Positions 9,637 through 19,918 of a stretch of 64,000 nt of DNA are shown in pieces. Position numbers and translations under genes: made by a program. How positions within the stretch are numbered: position 1 is the stretch's first letter; every line of letters starts with the position of its first letter. This DNA is from Burkholderia sp. 9120 (GTDB lineage: Bacteria; Pseudomonadota; Gammaproteobacteria; Burkholderiales; Burkholderiaceae), in contig NZ_JQNA01000002.1 of assembly GCF_000745015.1 (NCBI RefSeq), forward strand, positions 2,170,001-2,234,000. Reading direction: 5' to 3'. The notes under the pieces are model-generated. The model was not told the origin of the DNA. It ran no database searches and was given only the letters and a program-made list of their open reading frames with translations.

Positions 9637-10605
9637 ATGGATACGTCCAGCATCAACGCCCAGAGCATTTTCGACGACAACGCCGCCATGCTGAAACTGA
9701 GCTGGCTGACGGGGCATGAAGGCTGGGAGCGCGGCTTTTCTTCGGAATCGGTCGCCAATGCCACGTCGAGCGCCGACCTTGTCGGCCACTTGAACCTGAT
9801 CCACCCGAACCGGATCCAGGTGCTCGGCGACGCCGAAATCGACTATTACAAGCGCCAAACCGACGAAGACCGCTCGCGCCACATGGGCGAGCTGATCGCG
9901 TTGGAGCCACCGTTTCTGGTGGTGGCGGGCGGCGTGGCCGCGCCGCCGGAACTGGTGCTGCGCTGCACGCGCTCGTCCACGCCGCTGTTCACCACGCCGA
10001 TGTCCGCCGCCGCGGTGATCGACAGCCTGCGTTTGTACATGTCGCGCATTCTCGCGCCGCGCGCCACGCTGCACGGCGTGTTTCTCGACATTCTCGGCAT
10101 GGGCGTGCTCCTCACCGGCGACTCGGGCCTCGGCAAGAGCGAACTCGGGCTGGAGTTGATCAGCCGCGGCCATGGCCTCGTTGCGGACGACGCCGTGGAT
10201 TTCGTGCGCCTCGGCCCGGACTTCGTCGAAGGGCGTTGCCCGCCGCTGCTGCAGAACCTGCTCGAAGTACGCGGCCTCGGTCTGCTCGACATCAAGACGA
10301 TCTTCGGTGAAACCGCTGTGCGGCGGAAAATGAAGCTGAAGCTGATCGTGCAACTGGTACGCCGTCCTGACGGTGAATTCCAGCGCCTGCCGCTGGAAAG
10401 CCAAACCGTCGACGTGCTCGGCCTGCCGATCAGCAAGGTCACGATTCAGGTGGCCGCCGGCCGAAATCTCGCTGTGCTGGTCGAGGCGGCGGTGCGCAAC
10501 ACGATCCTGCAACTGCGCGGCATCGACACGCTGCGCGACTTCATGGACCGGCAGCGCCTCGCAATGCAAGACCCCGACAGCCAGTTTCCCGGCAAACTGA
10601 TCTGA
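9637..10605 (+). CDS. hprK: HPr kinase/phosphorylase
   Basis: Bifunctional enzyme that phosphorylates and dephosphorylates a Ser on HPr. The 322 residues have the HprK N-terminal domain, then the catalytic domain with [11 protein letters not shown] (catalytic His146), Walker A GDSGLGKS at 161-168, the [13 protein letters not shown] motif and the C-terminal HprK signature [10 protein letters not shown]. It sits between ptsN and rapZ, a common betaproteobacterial arrangement. Possible substrates are a free HPr elsewhere and the HPr domain of the Nag phosphotransferase encoded at 37.1-39.7 kb, which keeps a Ser at the expected place. Confidence 0.96.
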   Translation: MDTSSINAQSIFDDNAAMLKLSWLTGHEGWERGFSSESVANATSSADLVGHLNLIHPNRIQVLGDAEIDYYKRQTDEDRSRHMGELIALEPPFLVVAGGVAAPPELVLRCTRSSTPLFTTPMSAAAVIDSLRLYMSRILAPRATLHGVFLDILGMGVLLTGDSGLGKSELGLELISRGHGLVADDAVDFVRLGPDFVEGRCPPLLQNLLEVRGLGLLDIKTIFGETAVRRKMKLKLIVQLVRRPDGEFQRLPLESQTVDVLGLPISKVTIQVAAGRNLAVLVEAAVRNTILQLRGIDTLRDFMDRQRLAMQDPDSQFPGKLI

Positions 10606-10702
10606 GTTCGCGACACCATGACGCACCCGCTGCCTACGGCTGGCTGCGGGTACGAGCATGGGGACCAGATGCTATGATGAAATGTACGGTTTTGACGACT
10701 CC

Positions 10703-11596
10703 ATGCGCATAATCCTGATCACCGGTATATCCGGCTCCGGCAAGTCAGTTGCCTTGAACGCGCTTGAAGACGCGGGCTATTACTGCGTCGACAATTTGCC
10801 GCCGCGTTTCCTGCCGCAGCTGGCGTCCTACCTCGCCGAAGACGGGCACGACCGCCTCGCGGTCGCAATCGACGCACGTTCAAGCGCCTCGCTCGACGAC
10901 ATGCCCGCCATGATCCGCGACCTGTCGCGCGCGCATGACGTGCGCGTCCTCTTCCTGAACGCGAGCACGCAGTCGCTGATCCAGCGCTTCTCCGAAACAC
11001 GCCGCCGTCATCCGCTGTCGGGTTCTACCGCGCATGATGCGGACGTCGGCCTGCTCACCTCGCTCGCGGAAGCGATCGAACGTGAACGCGAATTCGTCGC
11101 GGGTCTCGCGGAATTCGGGCATCAGATCGACACCAGCAATCTGCGCGCGAACGTGTTGCGCGCGTGGGTCAAGCGTTTCATCGAGCAGGAAGATGCGGGG
11201 CTCGTGCTGATGTTCGAGTCGTTCGGCTTCAAACGCGGCGTGCCGCTCGACGCCGATTTCGTCTTCGACGTACGCACGCTGCCGAACCCGTATTACGATC
11301 ACGAATTGCGGCCGCTTACGGGCCTCGACAAACCGGTGATGGATTTTCTCGATGCATTGCCGGTTGTGCATGAAATGATCGACGATATCGAGAAGTTTCT
11401 CGCCAAATGGCTCCCACATTTCCGCGACGACAATCGTAGTTATCTGACCGTCGCGATTGGTTGCACGGGTGGCCAGCACCGTTCGGTGTTCATCGCGGAG
11501 ACGCTTGCCGCGCGTCTCGCAGCCTCGGCGAATGTCATTGTGCGGCACCGCGATGCGCCGGTCGACGCCAGCGCATCATCGAAGTTAGTGGCTTAA
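10703..11596 (+). CDS. rapZ: RNase adapter protein RapZ (YvcJ/YhbJ family GTPase/ATPase)
   Basis: In E. coli RapZ delivers the GlmZ small RNA to RNase E and so controls GlcN-6-P synthesis. Here 297 residues carry Walker [11 protein letters not shown] near the N terminus and the conserved C-terminal [11 protein letters not shown] motif. I start at the ATG giving MRIILITG because it puts the P-loop at the usual distance; an ATG at 10682 adds seven residues. It closes the ptsN-hprK-rapZ group. Its link to amino-sugar control is notable given the nag cluster in this window, but the RNA target here is unknown. Confidence 0.95.
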   Translation: MRIILITGISGSGKSVALNALEDAGYYCVDNLPPRFLPQLASYLAEDGHDRLAVAIDARSSASLDDMPAMIRDLSRAHDVRVLFLNASTQSLIQRFSETRRRHPLSGSTAHDADVGLLTSLAEAIEREREFVAGLAEFGHQIDTSNLRANVLRAWVKRFIEQEDAGLVLMFESFGFKRGVPLDADFVFDVRTLPNPYYDHELRPLTGLDKPVMDFLDALPVVHEMIDDIEKFLAKWLPHFRDDNRSYLTVAIGCTGGQHRSVFIAETLAARLAASANVIVRHRDAPVDASASSKLVA

Positions 11597-11635
11597 CCGG
11601 CCGCATCGCGCGGCCTTAACTCGAAGCGTTGCGCC

Positions 11636-12271
11636 ATGTCTTCTACTTCTACTGTGCTTGCCGATGTGCCGCTGTTTCCGCTGCATACGGTGCTGTTTCC
11701 CGACGGCCTGCTGCCGTTGAAGATCTTCGAAGCGCGCTATCTCGACATGGCGCGCGACTGTCTGCGCGAGAAAACGCCGTTCGGCGTGTGTCTGCTGAAA
11801 AGCGGCGCCGAGGTCGCGCGTGAGCAGGAGCCTTCGGTGCCCGAAGCAATCGGCTGTCTGGCCGAAATCGAAGAGTGCGATGTCGAAGCCTTCGGCATGC
11901 TGCTGATTCGCGCACGCGGCACGCGGCGCTTCCGGCTGCTGTCGCATCGGGTGGAACACAATGGCTTGCTGGTCGGCATGGCCGAACCGCTCGGCGAGGA
12001 TATGCCGCTCGAAGGCAACGAACTGCTGGCCAAATTCGGCGCATGCGCGGAAGTGCTCGAGCGGATCATTGCCACGATCCGCGAGCGGGACGCCGATAGC
12101 CTGCCGTTCGCGGAGCCGTTCAGGCTCGAAGATCCGTCGTGGGTGTCGAACCGGCTCGCCGAAGTGCTGCCGATCGCGTTGCGCGCGCGTCAGAAATTGA
12201 TGGAATTGCAGGACGCCGGCGCACGGATCGATGTGGTTCATCACTACATGCAGCAGCATCAACTGCTTTGA
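11636..12271 (+). CDS. LON substrate-binding domain protein
   Basis: A stand-alone 211-residue protein matching the N-terminal (LON/PUA-like) domain of Lon protease, with the family segment VPLFPLHTVLFPDGLLPLKI followed by FEARYLDM. No AAA+ ATPase or protease domain is present, so it is not a peptidase. Proteins of this type are widespread and mostly uncharacterised; binding of unfolded substrates is only inferred. It starts 39 bases after rapZ and could be co-transcribed. It ends convergent to mutY. Confidence 0.88.
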   Translation: MSSTSTVLADVPLFPLHTVLFPDGLLPLKIFEARYLDMARDCLREKTPFGVCLLKSGAEVAREQEPSVPEAIGCLAEIEECDVEAFGMLLIRARGTRRFRLLSHRVEHNGLLVGMAEPLGEDMPLEGNELLAKFGACAEVLERIIATIRERDADSLPFAEPFRLEDPSWVSNRLAEVLPIALRARQKLMELQDAGARIDVVHHYMQQHQLL

Positions 12272-12358
12272 GTGCGTTGCGAAGCTAGCGCTAAAGAGGC
12301 ACGTTCCCGGCAGACAGACGTACAAGCCACTTCTCGCCGGCGATTGGCCGGCGATTGA

Positions 12359-13420
12359 TCAGATCAACGAACCCTGCAAGCCTTCCAGCAGCTTGCGCAC
12401 CGGCGCCGGCACACCAAACGAATCGAGATCGCTCAACGGGACCCACGCGGTGTCCGCGTCACCTAGCACGGCCAGCGCGCCTACCTCGCGATCCAACTCG
12501 GCGAGGCGTGGCTCGATATCCAGCTTGAAGTGCGTGAACACATGCGTGAGCGGCGCCAGCGGCGAGACCGCGCCGTCGCCGCCGAACGCGCGCGCACGCT
12601 CGGCGAGCGCGGCTTCGTCGGGAGCTTCGGGCAGGCTCCACAAGCCGCCCCAGATGCCCGACGGAGGCCGCTTCTCCAGCATCACCGCGTTGCCGTCGCG
12701 CAGCACCAGCATCCAGGTGCGACGCGTCGGCACGGTTTTCTTCGGACGTGCCGTGGGCAGTTCGCGCTGACGTCCCGTTACGTTGGCTACACAGTCGACC
12801 GCATACGGGCAGCGCAAACAATCCGGCTTGCCGCGCACGCACAGCGTGGCGCCGAGGTCCATCAGACCTTGCGTGTAGGCGCTGACTTCGTCGTCCGACG
12901 CGTTGAGCGGGAGCAGCGATTCCGCCAGCGTCCACATCGCGTTTTCGACTTTCTTTTCGCCGGTAAAACCTTCGACGCCGAATACGCGCGCCAGCACGCG
13001 CTTCACATTGCCGTCGAGAATCGTCGCGCGCGCGCCGAACGCGAACGACGCGATCGCCGCCGCCGTCGATCGGCCAATGCCCGGCAATTCCGCAAGCTCT
13101 TCGACCGAGGCCGGAAACGCGCCGCCATGCCGCTCGACGACGGTTTGCGCGCAGCGATGCAGATTGCGCGCACGCGTGTAGTAACCGAGGCCGGCCCACA
13201 GCGCCATGACGTCGTCGACCGGCGCGGCGGCGAGCGCGGCGACATCCGGACAACGCGCGAGAAACTTCGCGTAGTACGGAATCACCGTCGACACCTGGGT
13301 CTGCTGCAGCATGATTTCTGACAGCCAGATGCGGTACGGATCGCGCGTGTTCTGCCACGGCAGATCGTGACGCCCATGCTGACGCTGCCACGCGATCAGC
13401 CGCGCGGAAAAATCAGACAT
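12359..13420 (-). CDS. mutY: A/G-specific adenine DNA glycosylase MutY
   Basis: Removes adenine mispaired with 8-oxoguanine. The 353 residues show the catalytic Glu35 in WLSEIMLQQTQ, the helix-hairpin-helix ELPGIGRSTAAAI, the catalytic Asp136 in ILDGNVKR, and the 4Fe-4S ligands Cys194, Cys201, Cys204 and Cys210 with the C-x6-C-x2-C-x5-C spacing. The C-terminal third is the NUDIX-like 8-oxoG sensor. The frame is open another 57 codons upstream, but MSDFSARLIAWQ at 13420 is the family start. It follows mutM by 70 bases on the same strand. Confidence 0.97.
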   Translation of the reverse strand: MSDFSARLIAWQRQHGRHDLPWQNTRDPYRIWLSEIMLQQTQVSTVIPYYAKFLARCPDVAALAAAPVDDVMALWAGLGYYTRARNLHRCAQTVVERHGGAFPASVEELAELPGIGRSTAAAIASFAFGARATILDGNVKRVLARVFGVEGFTGEKKVENAMWTLAESLLPLNASDDEVSAYTQGLMDLGATLCVRGKPDCLRCPYAVDCVANVTGRQRELPTARPKKTVPTRRTWMLVLRDGNAVMLEKRPPSGIWGGLWSLPEAPDEAALAERARAFGGDGAVSPLAPLTHVFTHFKLDIEPRLAELDREVGALAVLGDADTAWVPLSDLDSFGVPAPVRKLLEGLQGSLI

Positions 13421-13490
13421 GACCGGGAAAGCAGCCTGGGGCGCAGCGGACGAATTCAAACGCGGTGTTAAGCGAGAAGGCATTGAGGAA

Positions 13491-14321
13491 TTAACGCTGA
13501 CAGGTGGGACAGAAATACGTGGAGCGCTGCCCCTGCACGATCTGTTTGATCGGCGTTTCACACACGCGGCACGGCAGCCCCGCGCGATCATAGACGAAAT
13601 AGTCGAGCTGGAAGTATCCGCTTTCGCCGTTGCTGCCGACGAAATCGCGCAGCGTGCTGCCGCCCTTCTCGATCGCGGCGGCGAGCGTTACGCGCACGGC
13701 GTCAGCAAGCAGGTCGTAGCGCACCAGCGAGACGCGGCCCGCCGCCGTGGTCGGCCGGATGCCGGCGCGAAACAGACTCTCCGACGCGTAGATATTGCCC
13801 ACACCGACCACGATTTCACCGGCCAGCAGTGCCTGCTTCACCGACACCTTGCGCCCGCGCGTGAGACGATGCATCAGCGCACCGGAGAACGCCGGCGAAA
13901 ACGGCTCGACGCCAAGCCCGGCGAGCAGCGGATGCTCGAGCACGTCGCCGGCTTCACGCGAATGCCATAGCACCGCGCCGAAGCGCCGGGGATCGCGATA
14001 GCGCAGAATGAATTCGTCGAAAATCCAGTCGACGTGATCGTGTTTCGCCGCGGCCGGCGGATGCGGCACGTGACGCAGCACCCGCAGCGTGCCAGTCATG
14101 CCAAGGTGCACAATGAACCAGCCCGCGTCGATTTCGAACAGCAGATACTTGCCGCGCCGCTCGACCTTACGGACCACACGGCCGCGCAAGGTTTTCGCAA
14201 GCTCGGCCGGAATCGGCCAGCGCAGCGCGGGCGTGCGGATATCGACGCGTTCAACCTTGCGGCCGGACACATACGGTTCGATTCCCCGTCGGGTAACCTC
14301 AACTTCTGGCAACTCTGGCAT
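13491..14321 (-). CDS. mutM: Formamidopyrimidine/8-oxoguanine DNA glycosylase MutM (Fpg)
   Basis: Excises 8-oxoguanine and formamidopyrimidines, with AP lyase activity. The 276 residues begin MPELPEVEV, where the N-terminal Pro and Glu after Met are catalytic. The H2TH region lies mid-protein, and the C-terminal zinc finger [10 protein letters not shown] ends in CPTC. The start at 14321 is fixed by the need for the Pro2 nucleophile. It sits directly upstream of mutY, so both GO-system glycosylases are probably co-expressed. Confidence 0.98.
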   Translation of the reverse strand: MPELPEVEVTRRGIEPYVSGRKVERVDIRTPALRWPIPAELAKTLRGRVVRKVERRGKYLLFEIDAGWFIVHLGMTGTLRVLRHVPHPPAAAKHDHVDWIFDEFILRYRDPRRFGAVLWHSREAGDVLEHPLLAGLGVEPFSPAFSGALMHRLTRGRKVSVKQALLAGEIVVGVGNIYASESLFRAGIRPTTAAGRVSLVRYDLLADAVRVTLAAAIEKGGSTLRDFVGSNGESGYFQLDYFVYDRAGLPCRVCETPIKQIVQGQRSTYFCPTCQR

Positions 14322-14361
14322 GTCTAACTGGTCTGCAACTTGCGTGAGTGGTTGTGCGCGT

Positions 14362-14383
14362 ATTGTAGCGAGCGCGTTACAAT
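14362..14383. promoter_or_regulatory. Dyad with two back-to-back TACAAT boxes between mutM and the TPR gene
   Basis: ATTGTA and TACAAT (14362-14367 and 14378-14383) form a perfect 6-bp inverted repeat with a 10-base spacer. Each arm reads TACAAT in one direction, so it may supply -10 boxes for the divergent mutM and TPR genes, or be an operator. No strong -35 boxes are seen. Confidence 0.35.
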
Positions 14384-14408
14384 CGACCGAAACATTGAAC
14401 GGATTTCC

Positions 14409-16250
14409 ATGAACTTGTCCTTCGTGAAGCTGTTTTCGAAGCGCCCGGCTAGCGCATTCCGCGTGCCGCACGCCGTGTCCGCCCGCCGGATGCTAGGTGC
14501 TGCCGCGCTCGCGGTCTGGGCGCTGGCCGCCGTGCCCGCGCACGCGCAGGACCCTTCCCCAGACTCGGATGACACTTCGGTCACCCTGCCGGACCCGCTT
14601 GGGCCCGCATCGGCTGAAGACCAGAAGTCTCTGCCGAATGTGCCGCTGACAAGTCAGATCGTATTCCAGGTGCTCGCCGCCGAAGTCGCGTTGCAACGCG
14701 ACCAACCCGCGCCCGCCTACCAGACCTATCTCGCGCTCGCGCGCGACACGCACGATCCGCGCATGGCGCAGCGCGCCACCGAAATCGCGCTGGCCGCGCA
14801 AAGCCCGTCGGACGCACTGGCCGCCGCGCAGTTGTGGCAGCAGTATGCGCCGAGTTCGGAGCGCGCCGCGCAACTCGACGCGTCGCTGCTCGTGTTGTCC
14901 GGCAAGCCTGACGACGCCGAGCCGATCCTCGCCCGCGAACTCACCAAGGTGCCGGCCGAAAATCGCGGCAGCGCGATTCTGGCGTTGCAGTTGCTGCTCT
15001 CGCGCGGACCGAATCGCGTTGGCGGGCTGCACGTGCTGCAGGACCTGTTGAAGAACGACATGGACCGGCCGGAAGCGCAATTGGCTATCGCACGTCAGCA
15101 GATTCAGGCGGACGACGCGCCGGGTGCGCGCAAGTCGCTCGAACAGGCGCTCACGCTCAAGCCGGACTACCTGCCGGCCGCGTTGATGCTGTCGCAAATG
15201 GGCCCGGAAGAGCGCAAGGAAGGCATTGCGTCGCTCGAAAAGTACGTGCAGCAGAATCCGAAATCGCATGACGCGCGTCTCGCGCTCGCGCAGATGTATC
15301 TCGCGAGCGACCGTCTGGACGACGCGCAGAAGCAGTTCGAGACCATGCACAAGAACGACGCGAAAGATCTCACGCCGCTCATGGCGCTCGCGTTGATCAA
15401 GATCCAGCAGAAGAATTTCACCGACGCGCAAACGTATCTGACGCAGTACGCGCAGCAGGCCGAGAAAACGCCCGGCGCGGATCCGGGCCAGGCGTATATC
15501 TACCTGGCGCAGTTGTCGCTGGAGCAGAAGAACGAGGCTGCCGCGGGCGACTGGCTGAACAAGATTTCGCCGCAAAGCCAGCAATACGTGCCGGCGCAGA
15601 TCACGCGCGCCCAGTTGCTCGCCAAGCAGGGCAAGACCGACGACGCACGCAAGCTGCTGGCCAATTTGCCGGCGTCCGATCCGCGTGACCAGGCGCTGAT
15701 TGCCCGCACCGACGCGGCGATCCTGTTCGACGCGAAGCGCTACCCGGAAGCGGAGTCGCGCCTGCAGCAAGCCACGGCGAACTTCCCCGACGATCCCGAT
15801 CTGACCTATGACTACGCGATGGCCGCCGAAAAAACCGGCCATTACGACGTGATGGAAGCGCAGTTGCGCAAGCTGATCCAGACGCAGCCGGACAATCCCC
15901 AGGCGTACAACGCACTGGGGTATTCGCTGGCCGATCGCGGCCAGCGTCTCGCGGAAGCGGACAAGCTGGTCGAGAAGGCGTCGTCGCTGGCGCCTAACGA
16001 CGCATTCATCATGGACAGCGTCGGCTGGGTCAAATACCGCATGGGCGATACGTCGGACGCGATCAAGCTGCTGCGCAAGGCGTACGACATCCAGCCGAAC
16101 GCCGAAATCGGCGCGCATCTCGGCGAAGTGTTGTGGAAAACCGGCGCGCAGGACCAGGCGCGCGCGGCCTTCCGCGACGCCCGCAAGCTCGAACCGGATA
16201 ACGACACGCTGGTCAAAACGCTTCAACGACTTCAGGTGAACGATCTTTGA
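14409..16250 (+). CDS. Tetratricopeptide-repeat protein, exported
   Basis: A 613-residue protein with an N-terminal signal sequence (hydrophobic stretch to [11 protein letters not shown]) and many TPR units over the rest, for example [20 protein letters not shown] and the strongly TPR-like [20 protein letters not shown]. Its position directly upstream of lolB, overlapping by one base (TGATG), suggests an envelope role, perhaps as a scaffold. No enzyme motif is seen. The ATG at 14409 is preferred to an upstream in-frame start because the signal peptide follows at once. Confidence 0.85.
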   Translation: MNLSFVKLFSKRPASAFRVPHAVSARRMLGAAALAVWALAAVPAHAQDPSPDSDDTSVTLPDPLGPASAEDQKSLPNVPLTSQIVFQVLAAEVALQRDQPAPAYQTYLALARDTHDPRMAQRATEIALAAQSPSDALAAAQLWQQYAPSSERAAQLDASLLVLSGKPDDAEPILARELTKVPAENRGSAILALQLLLSRGPNRVGGLHVLQDLLKNDMDRPEAQLAIARQQIQADDAPGARKSLEQALTLKPDYLPAALMLSQMGPEERKEGIASLEKYVQQNPKSHDARLALAQMYLASDRLDDAQKQFETMHKNDAKDLTPLMALALIKIQQKNFTDAQTYLTQYAQQAEKTPGADPGQAYIYLAQLSLEQKNEAAAGDWLNKISPQSQQYVPAQITRAQLLAKQGKTDDARKLLANLPASDPRDQALIARTDAAILFDAKRYPEAESRLQQATANFPDDPDLTYDYAMAAEKTGHYDVMEAQLRKLIQTQPDNPQAYNALGYSLADRGQRLAEADKLVEKASSLAPNDAFIMDSVGWVKYRMGDTSDAIKLLRKAYDIQPNAEIGAHLGEVLWKTGAQDQARAAFRDARKLEPDNDTLVKTLQRLQVNDL

Positions 16251-16882
16251 TGCGTCTTTCCCGTTTGCTTTCCTTTCCCCGGGCGCCGCGTGGCGCGGTG
16301 CTCGGATTCGCAGCGGCGACGGCTGTCGCGTTGGCTGGCTGCGCGTCGGTCACGCCGAAAGGGCCGTCCACGTCGAATGCGGCGACTTCCGTGACCGCGC
16401 AAACCACCCGCGCTTATCAAGGCCGCTTCGCGATCCAGTACAACGATCAGAACGGCCAGCAGCGGAACGCGTACGGCAACTTCATCTGGCAGGAAACCGG
16501 CGACACCGTGACCCTGCAGTTGCGCAATCCGCTTGGCCAGACGTTGGCAATCGTGACGTCGTCGCCGGCGTCGGCCACGCTCGAACTGCCGAACAAGCAA
16601 CCGCTCACCGCGGATAACGTCTCCACGTTGATGCAGAACGCGCTCGGCTTCGCGTTGCCGGTCGAAGGGCTGCGTTATTGGCTGCAACCGTCGCCGGCGC
16701 CGACTTCGCGCGCCAGGACCGAGAAGGATCCGGACCAGCCGTCGCGTCTGAAGCAGATCACGCAAGATGGCTGGACGATCGACTACCTCGCGTATGCCGA
16801 CGCTCCGGCCACTGGCGTGAAGCGCCTGAACCTGAGCCGCTCGGAACCGCCGCTCGACATCAAGCTCGTGCTGGATCAGTAA
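16250..16882 (+). CDS. lolB: Outer-membrane lipoprotein receptor LolB
   Basis: Accepts lipoproteins from LolA and inserts them into the outer membrane. The 210-residue product has a lipobox VALAGC near residue 27 and a LolB/LppX beta-barrel domain (RAYQGRFAIQYNDQNGQQRN, then FIWQETGDTVTLQLRNPLGQ). The ATG at 16250 overlaps the TPR gene stop. The order lolB-ispE-tRNA-Gln-prs is common in beta- and gammaproteobacteria (in gammaproteobacteria usually with hemA nearby). Confidence 0.93.
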   Translation: MRLSRLLSFPRAPRGAVLGFAAATAVALAGCASVTPKGPSTSNAATSVTAQTTRAYQGRFAIQYNDQNGQQRNAYGNFIWQETGDTVTLQLRNPLGQTLAIVTSSPASATLELPNKQPLTADNVSTLMQNALGFALPVEGLRYWLQPSPAPTSRARTEKDPDQPSRLKQITQDGWTIDYLAYADAPATGVKRLNLSRSEPPLDIKLVLDQ

Positions 16883-16970
16883 CGCATCGACTCGCGCCGC
16901 GCCTCGACTGATGTCGTCGCGCGGCCTTGCTTTTTAGCGCCCCTATGGCGCACGTAGCCTCGAATCACTC

Positions 16971-17852
16971 ATGATTGAAACCAGCGATTCGCTGCGCGAT
17001 TGCCTCGCGCCCGCGAAACTCAACCTCTTCCTGCACATCACGGGCCGTCGGCCGGATGGCTATCACACCCTGCAAACGGTCTTCCAGTTGCTCGACTGGG
17101 GCGACACGCTGCACTTCAAACGTCGCGACGACGGACTGATCACGCGTAGCACCGAGATCACCGACGTACCGGCGGAACACGACCTCACAGTACGCGCCGC
17201 GACGCTATTGAAGGCGCATACGGGCTCGCGCGAAGGCGTCGACATCGAAATCGACAAGCGCCTGCCGATGGGCGCCGGCCTCGGCGGCGGCAGCTCCGAC
17301 GCGGCGACCACGCTGCTTGCGCTGAACCGTCTGTGGAAGCTCGATCTGCCGCGCCTGGAACTGCAGGAACTGGCGCTGAAACTCGGCGCGGACGTGCCGT
17401 TCTTTGTTTTTGGAAAAAATGCGTTCGCAGAGGGTGTCGGCGAAGCATTAGCCGTTGTACAATTGCCGCCGCGCCATTTCCTAGTAGTGACGCCGAGAGT
17501 TCAGGTTCCCACTGCAGCGATTTTTTCCGAAAAAGCGTTGACAAGAGATTCGAAACCTCTCATAATTACGGACTTTCCTGCAGAACTTAGCTGCAACACT
17601 GAATGGCCGGAAAGTTTTGGCCGGAATGATATGCAGCAGGTTGTCGTAGGAAAATACGCGGAAGTAGCGCAAGTGCTGCGATGGTTTGAAAACGTCGCGC
17701 CAGCGCGGATGTCTGGATCAGGTGCAAGTGTCTTTGCAGCGTTTCGTAGTAAAGTTGAGGCAGAGGCGGCGCAAGCCAATCTACCCAGCGAATGGAACAG
17801 CGCAGTGGCCGCCAGTCTAGAGCAACATCCACTCTTTACTTTCGCGTCATAG
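16971..17852 (+). CDS. ispE: 4-diphosphocytidyl-2-C-methyl-D-erythritol kinase
   Basis: GHMP kinase of the MEP isoprenoid pathway. The 293 residues contain [20 protein letters not shown] at the N terminus, the GHMP ATP loop [18 protein letters not shown] and the C-terminal [15 protein letters not shown] motif. The protein is intact, but from about 17,400 the codon choice changes sharply (TTA, AGA, ATA, CTA, many A/T third positions) compared with the first half and with neighbours. A near-consensus promoter lies in that part of the gene. It precedes tRNA-Gln and prs. Confidence 0.97.
   Translation: MIETSDSLRDCLAPAKLNLFLHITGRRPDGYHTLQTVFQLLDWGDTLHFKRRDDGLITRSTEITDVPAEHDLTVRAATLLKAHTGSREGVDIEIDKRLPMGAGLGGGSSDAATTLLALNRLWKLDLPRLELQELALKLGADVPFFVFGKNAFAEGVGEALAVVQLPPRHFLVVTPRVQVPTAAIFSEKALTRDSKPLIITDFPAELSCNTEWPESFGRNDMQQVVVGKYAEVAQVLRWFENVAPARMSGSGASVFAAFRSKVEAEAAQANLPSEWNSAVAASLEQHPLFTFAS
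17538..17566 (+). promoter_or_regulatory. Near-consensus sigma-70 promoter inside ispE
   Basis: TTGACA at 17538-17543, a 17-base spacer, then CATAAT at 17561-17566: eleven of twelve consensus bases at the optimal distance. It points towards tRNA-Gln (17904) and prs (18026), about 330 and 450 bases downstream, and may be their main promoter. Confidence 0.65.
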
Positions 17853-17903
17853 TTTTGCGTCATCGAACGAAACTCCACGTTCGGTGAGGCTCAAAGTTAG
17901 TGT

Positions 17904-17980
17904 AGGGGAGTCGCCAAGTTGGTTAAGGCACCGGATTTTGATTCCGGCATTCGAAGGTTCGACTCCTTCCTCCCCTGCCA
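17904..17980 (+). tRNA. tRNA-Gln (anticodon TTG)
   Basis: A 77-base cloverleaf with encoded CCA. Acceptor arms AGGGGAG (17904-17910) and CTCCCCT (17970-17976) pair fully. The anticodon stem is CCGGA/TCCGG with loop TTTTGAT, giving anticodon TTG at 17938-17940. The T-arm contains GGTTCGACTCC. Only one Gln tRNA is seen here. Confidence 0.97.
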
Positions 17981-18025
17981 AAAATTCTCGCATTTCCCTC
18001 GCCCCCAGCCTGAAGTAGGTGCACG

Positions 18026-18982
18026 ATGAGCAGCCATGACGGCCTGATGGTTTTTACTGGCAACGCAAATCCCGCGCTTGCACAGGAAGTCGTCAAAATC
18101 CTCGGTATTCCCCTCGGCAAAGCAATGGTTAGCCGTTTCTCGGACGGTGAAATCCAGGTCGAGATTCAGGAAAACGTGCGTGGCAAGGATGTTTTCGTCC
18201 TGCAGTCCACATGCGCACCGGCGAACGACAATCTGATGGAACTGATGATCATGGTCGATGCGCTCAAGCGCGCATCCGCTGGCCGGATCACCGCAGCCAT
18301 CCCCTACTTCGGTTATGCCCGTCAAGATCGTCGCCCGCGTTCCGCGCGCGTCGCCATTTCGGCGAAGATCGTGGCGAACATGCTGGAGATCGCGGGCGTC
18401 GAGCGGATCATCACAATGGATCTGCACGCTGACCAGATTCAAGGTTTCTTCGACATCCCGGTCGACAATATCTACGCTACGCCCGTGCTGCTCGGCGATC
18501 TGCGCAAGCAGAACTACGAGAACCTGCTGGTCGTTTCGCCGGACGTCGGCGGCGTGGTGCGTGCCCGGGCTTTGGCGAAGCAACTGAACTGCGACCTCGC
18601 GATCATCGACAAGCGTCGCCCGAAGGCGAACATTGCCGAAGTGATGAACATCATCGGTGAAGTCGAAGGCCGTACCTGCGTGATCATGGACGACATGGTC
18701 GACACCGCCGGCACGCTCTGCAAGGCAGCTCAGGTTTTGAAGGAACGCGGTGCGAAGCAGGTGTTCGCTTACGCTACCCACCCGGTTCTGTCGGGCGGTG
18801 CAGGCGAGCGTATCGCCGCTTCCGCACTCGACGAACTCGTTGTCACGGACACGATCCCGCTCGGCGAAGAAGCCCGCTCGTGCGCAAAGATCCGTTCGCT
18901 GACCAGCGCCGGTTTGCTGGCCGAAACGTTCTCGCGGATTCGCCGCGGCGACTCGGTCATGTCACTGTTCGCTGAAAGTTAA
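18026..18982 (+). CDS. prs: Ribose-phosphate pyrophosphokinase
   Basis: Makes PRPP from ribose 5-phosphate and ATP for nucleotide, His and Trp synthesis. The 318 residues show the two tandem phosphoribosyltransferase-like halves, [17 protein letters not shown], and the PRPP-binding loop [12 protein letters not shown]. The start gives [18 protein letters not shown], the usual family N terminus. It lies just after tRNA-Gln, and a terminator follows. Within the window its product feeds apt and comF-type phosphoribosyltransferases. Confidence 0.98.
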   Translation: MSSHDGLMVFTGNANPALAQEVVKILGIPLGKAMVSRFSDGEIQVEIQENVRGKDVFVLQSTCAPANDNLMELMIMVDALKRASAGRITAAIPYFGYARQDRRPRSARVAISAKIVANMLEIAGVERIITMDLHADQIQGFFDIPVDNIYATPVLLGDLRKQNYENLLVVSPDVGGVVRARALAKQLNCDLAIIDKRRPKANIAEVMNIIGEVEGRTCVIMDDMVDTAGTLCKAAQVLKERGAKQVFAYATHPVLSGGAGERIAASALDELVVTDTIPLGEEARSCAKIRSLTSAGLLAETFSRIRRGDSVMSLFAES

Positions 18983-18994
18983 GTATTTGCGAAG

Positions 18995-19031
18995 GCGCCG
19001 CGCGCCGCTTCAGGCGGCCCGCGGCGCTTTT
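18995..19031 (+). terminator. Terminator after prs
   Basis: GCGCCGCG (18995-19002) pairs with CGCGGCGC (19020-19027), with an inner GCCGC/GCGGC hairpin, followed by TTTT. The U tract is short but the stem is very stable. Confidence 0.75.
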
Positions 19032-19073
19032 GCACAATCGGCATGAACGAACGAAGGTTTGTGCCGCAGCTCT

Positions 19074-19110
19074 GGGGCCTCAGCCATAAAGGCTTGGAGG
19101 CCCCGTTTTT
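19074..19110 (+). terminator. Terminator-like hairpin in the rplY leader
   Basis: GGGGCCTCAGCC (19074-19085) pairs with GGCT, a TG bulge, and GAGGCCCC (ending 19104), followed by GTTTTT. It ends 37 bases before the rplY ATG. A smaller hairpin, ACTGCC/GGCAGT, lies between it and the gene. It could be a second prs terminator or an rplY attenuator. Confidence 0.7.
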
Positions 19111-19146
19111 ACTGCCTGGTCGCGGGCAGTGCATTGGAGATTCAAC

Positions 19147-19767
19147 ATGAAAGTAGTCGCTTTCGAGCGTTCTTTGCAAGGTACGGGTGCGAGCCGCCGC
19201 CTGCGTATCGCGGGTAAGACCCCCGGTATCGTATATGGCGCTGGTGCTGACACGCAATTGGTCGAACTGGACCACAACGCACTGTGGCACGCGCTGAAGA
19301 AAGAAGTTTTCCACTCGTCGATCCTCGAATTGGAAGTGGCAGGCAAGTCGCAACAGGTTCTGCTGCGCGACGTGCAATACCACCCGTTCCGTCAGCTCGT
19401 GCTGCACGTGGACTTCCAACGTGTCGACGCGAAGAAGAAGTTGCACACCAAGGTGCCGCTGCACTTCATGAACCAGGAATCGAACCCGGCAGTCAAGCTG
19501 TCGAGCGCGGTGATTTCGCACGTCATCAACGAAATCGAAATCGAGTGCCTGCCGTCGGCACTGCCGGAATTCCTCGAAGTTGATCTGGCAACGATCGAAG
19601 CAGGTCACTCGGTTCACGCCAAGGACATCAAGCTGCCGGCAGGTGTGTCGCTGGTTGCTCACGTCGAAGCGGAAAATCCGGTGATCGCAGCTGCAACGAT
19701 CCCGGCTGGCGCAATCGCTGAAGGCGACGCTGCCGCTGCTGCTGAAGGCGAAAAGCCGGCTGCTTAA
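19147..19767 (+). CDS. rplY: 50S ribosomal protein L25, general stress protein Ctc type
   Basis: Binds 5S rRNA in the large subunit. The 206 residues have the N-terminal L25 domain ([20 protein letters not shown]) plus the C-terminal TL5/CTC beta domain that E. coli L25 lacks, and an acidic Ala/Glu tail. The ATG at 19147 has GGAG about ten bases upstream. The prs-rplY-pth order is conserved in many bacteria. Transcription must pass or start within a terminator-like hairpin just upstream, which hints at attenuation. Confidence 0.97.
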   Translation: MKVVAFERSLQGTGASRRLRIAGKTPGIVYGAGADTQLVELDHNALWHALKKEVFHSSILELEVAGKSQQVLLRDVQYHPFRQLVLHVDFQRVDAKKKLHTKVPLHFMNQESNPAVKLSSAVISHVINEIEIECLPSALPEFLEVDLATIEAGHSVHAKDIKLPAGVSLVAHVEAENPVIAAATIPAGAIAEGDAAAAAEGEKPAA

Positions 19768-19803
19768 GAATGCCTCAGGCAAAGAACAAGTAATCCTCTC
19801 GAT

Positions 19804-19861
19804 CCGTTTCAATGAAACGGTCGACGTGACCCGCCGAGGTTCGCCCCGGCGGGTTTTTTTT
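19804..19861 (+). terminator. Tandem hairpins and terminator after rplY
   Basis: First hairpin CCGTTTC-AAT-GAAACGG (19804-19820), then CCCGCCG (19830-19836) pairing with CGGCGGG (19847-19853) followed by a run of eight T. Confidence 0.88.
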
Positions 19862-19918
19862 CGTTTTCTTTTCGGCACGGCGGCGTTCAGCTACCGGGCC
19901 AGACGGACCAACGCAATC

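Noticed and set aside
14493..16226. 577-residue open frame opposite the TPR gene
   Set aside because: Antisense shadow with no motif; the plus-strand TPR protein has signal peptide and repeats.
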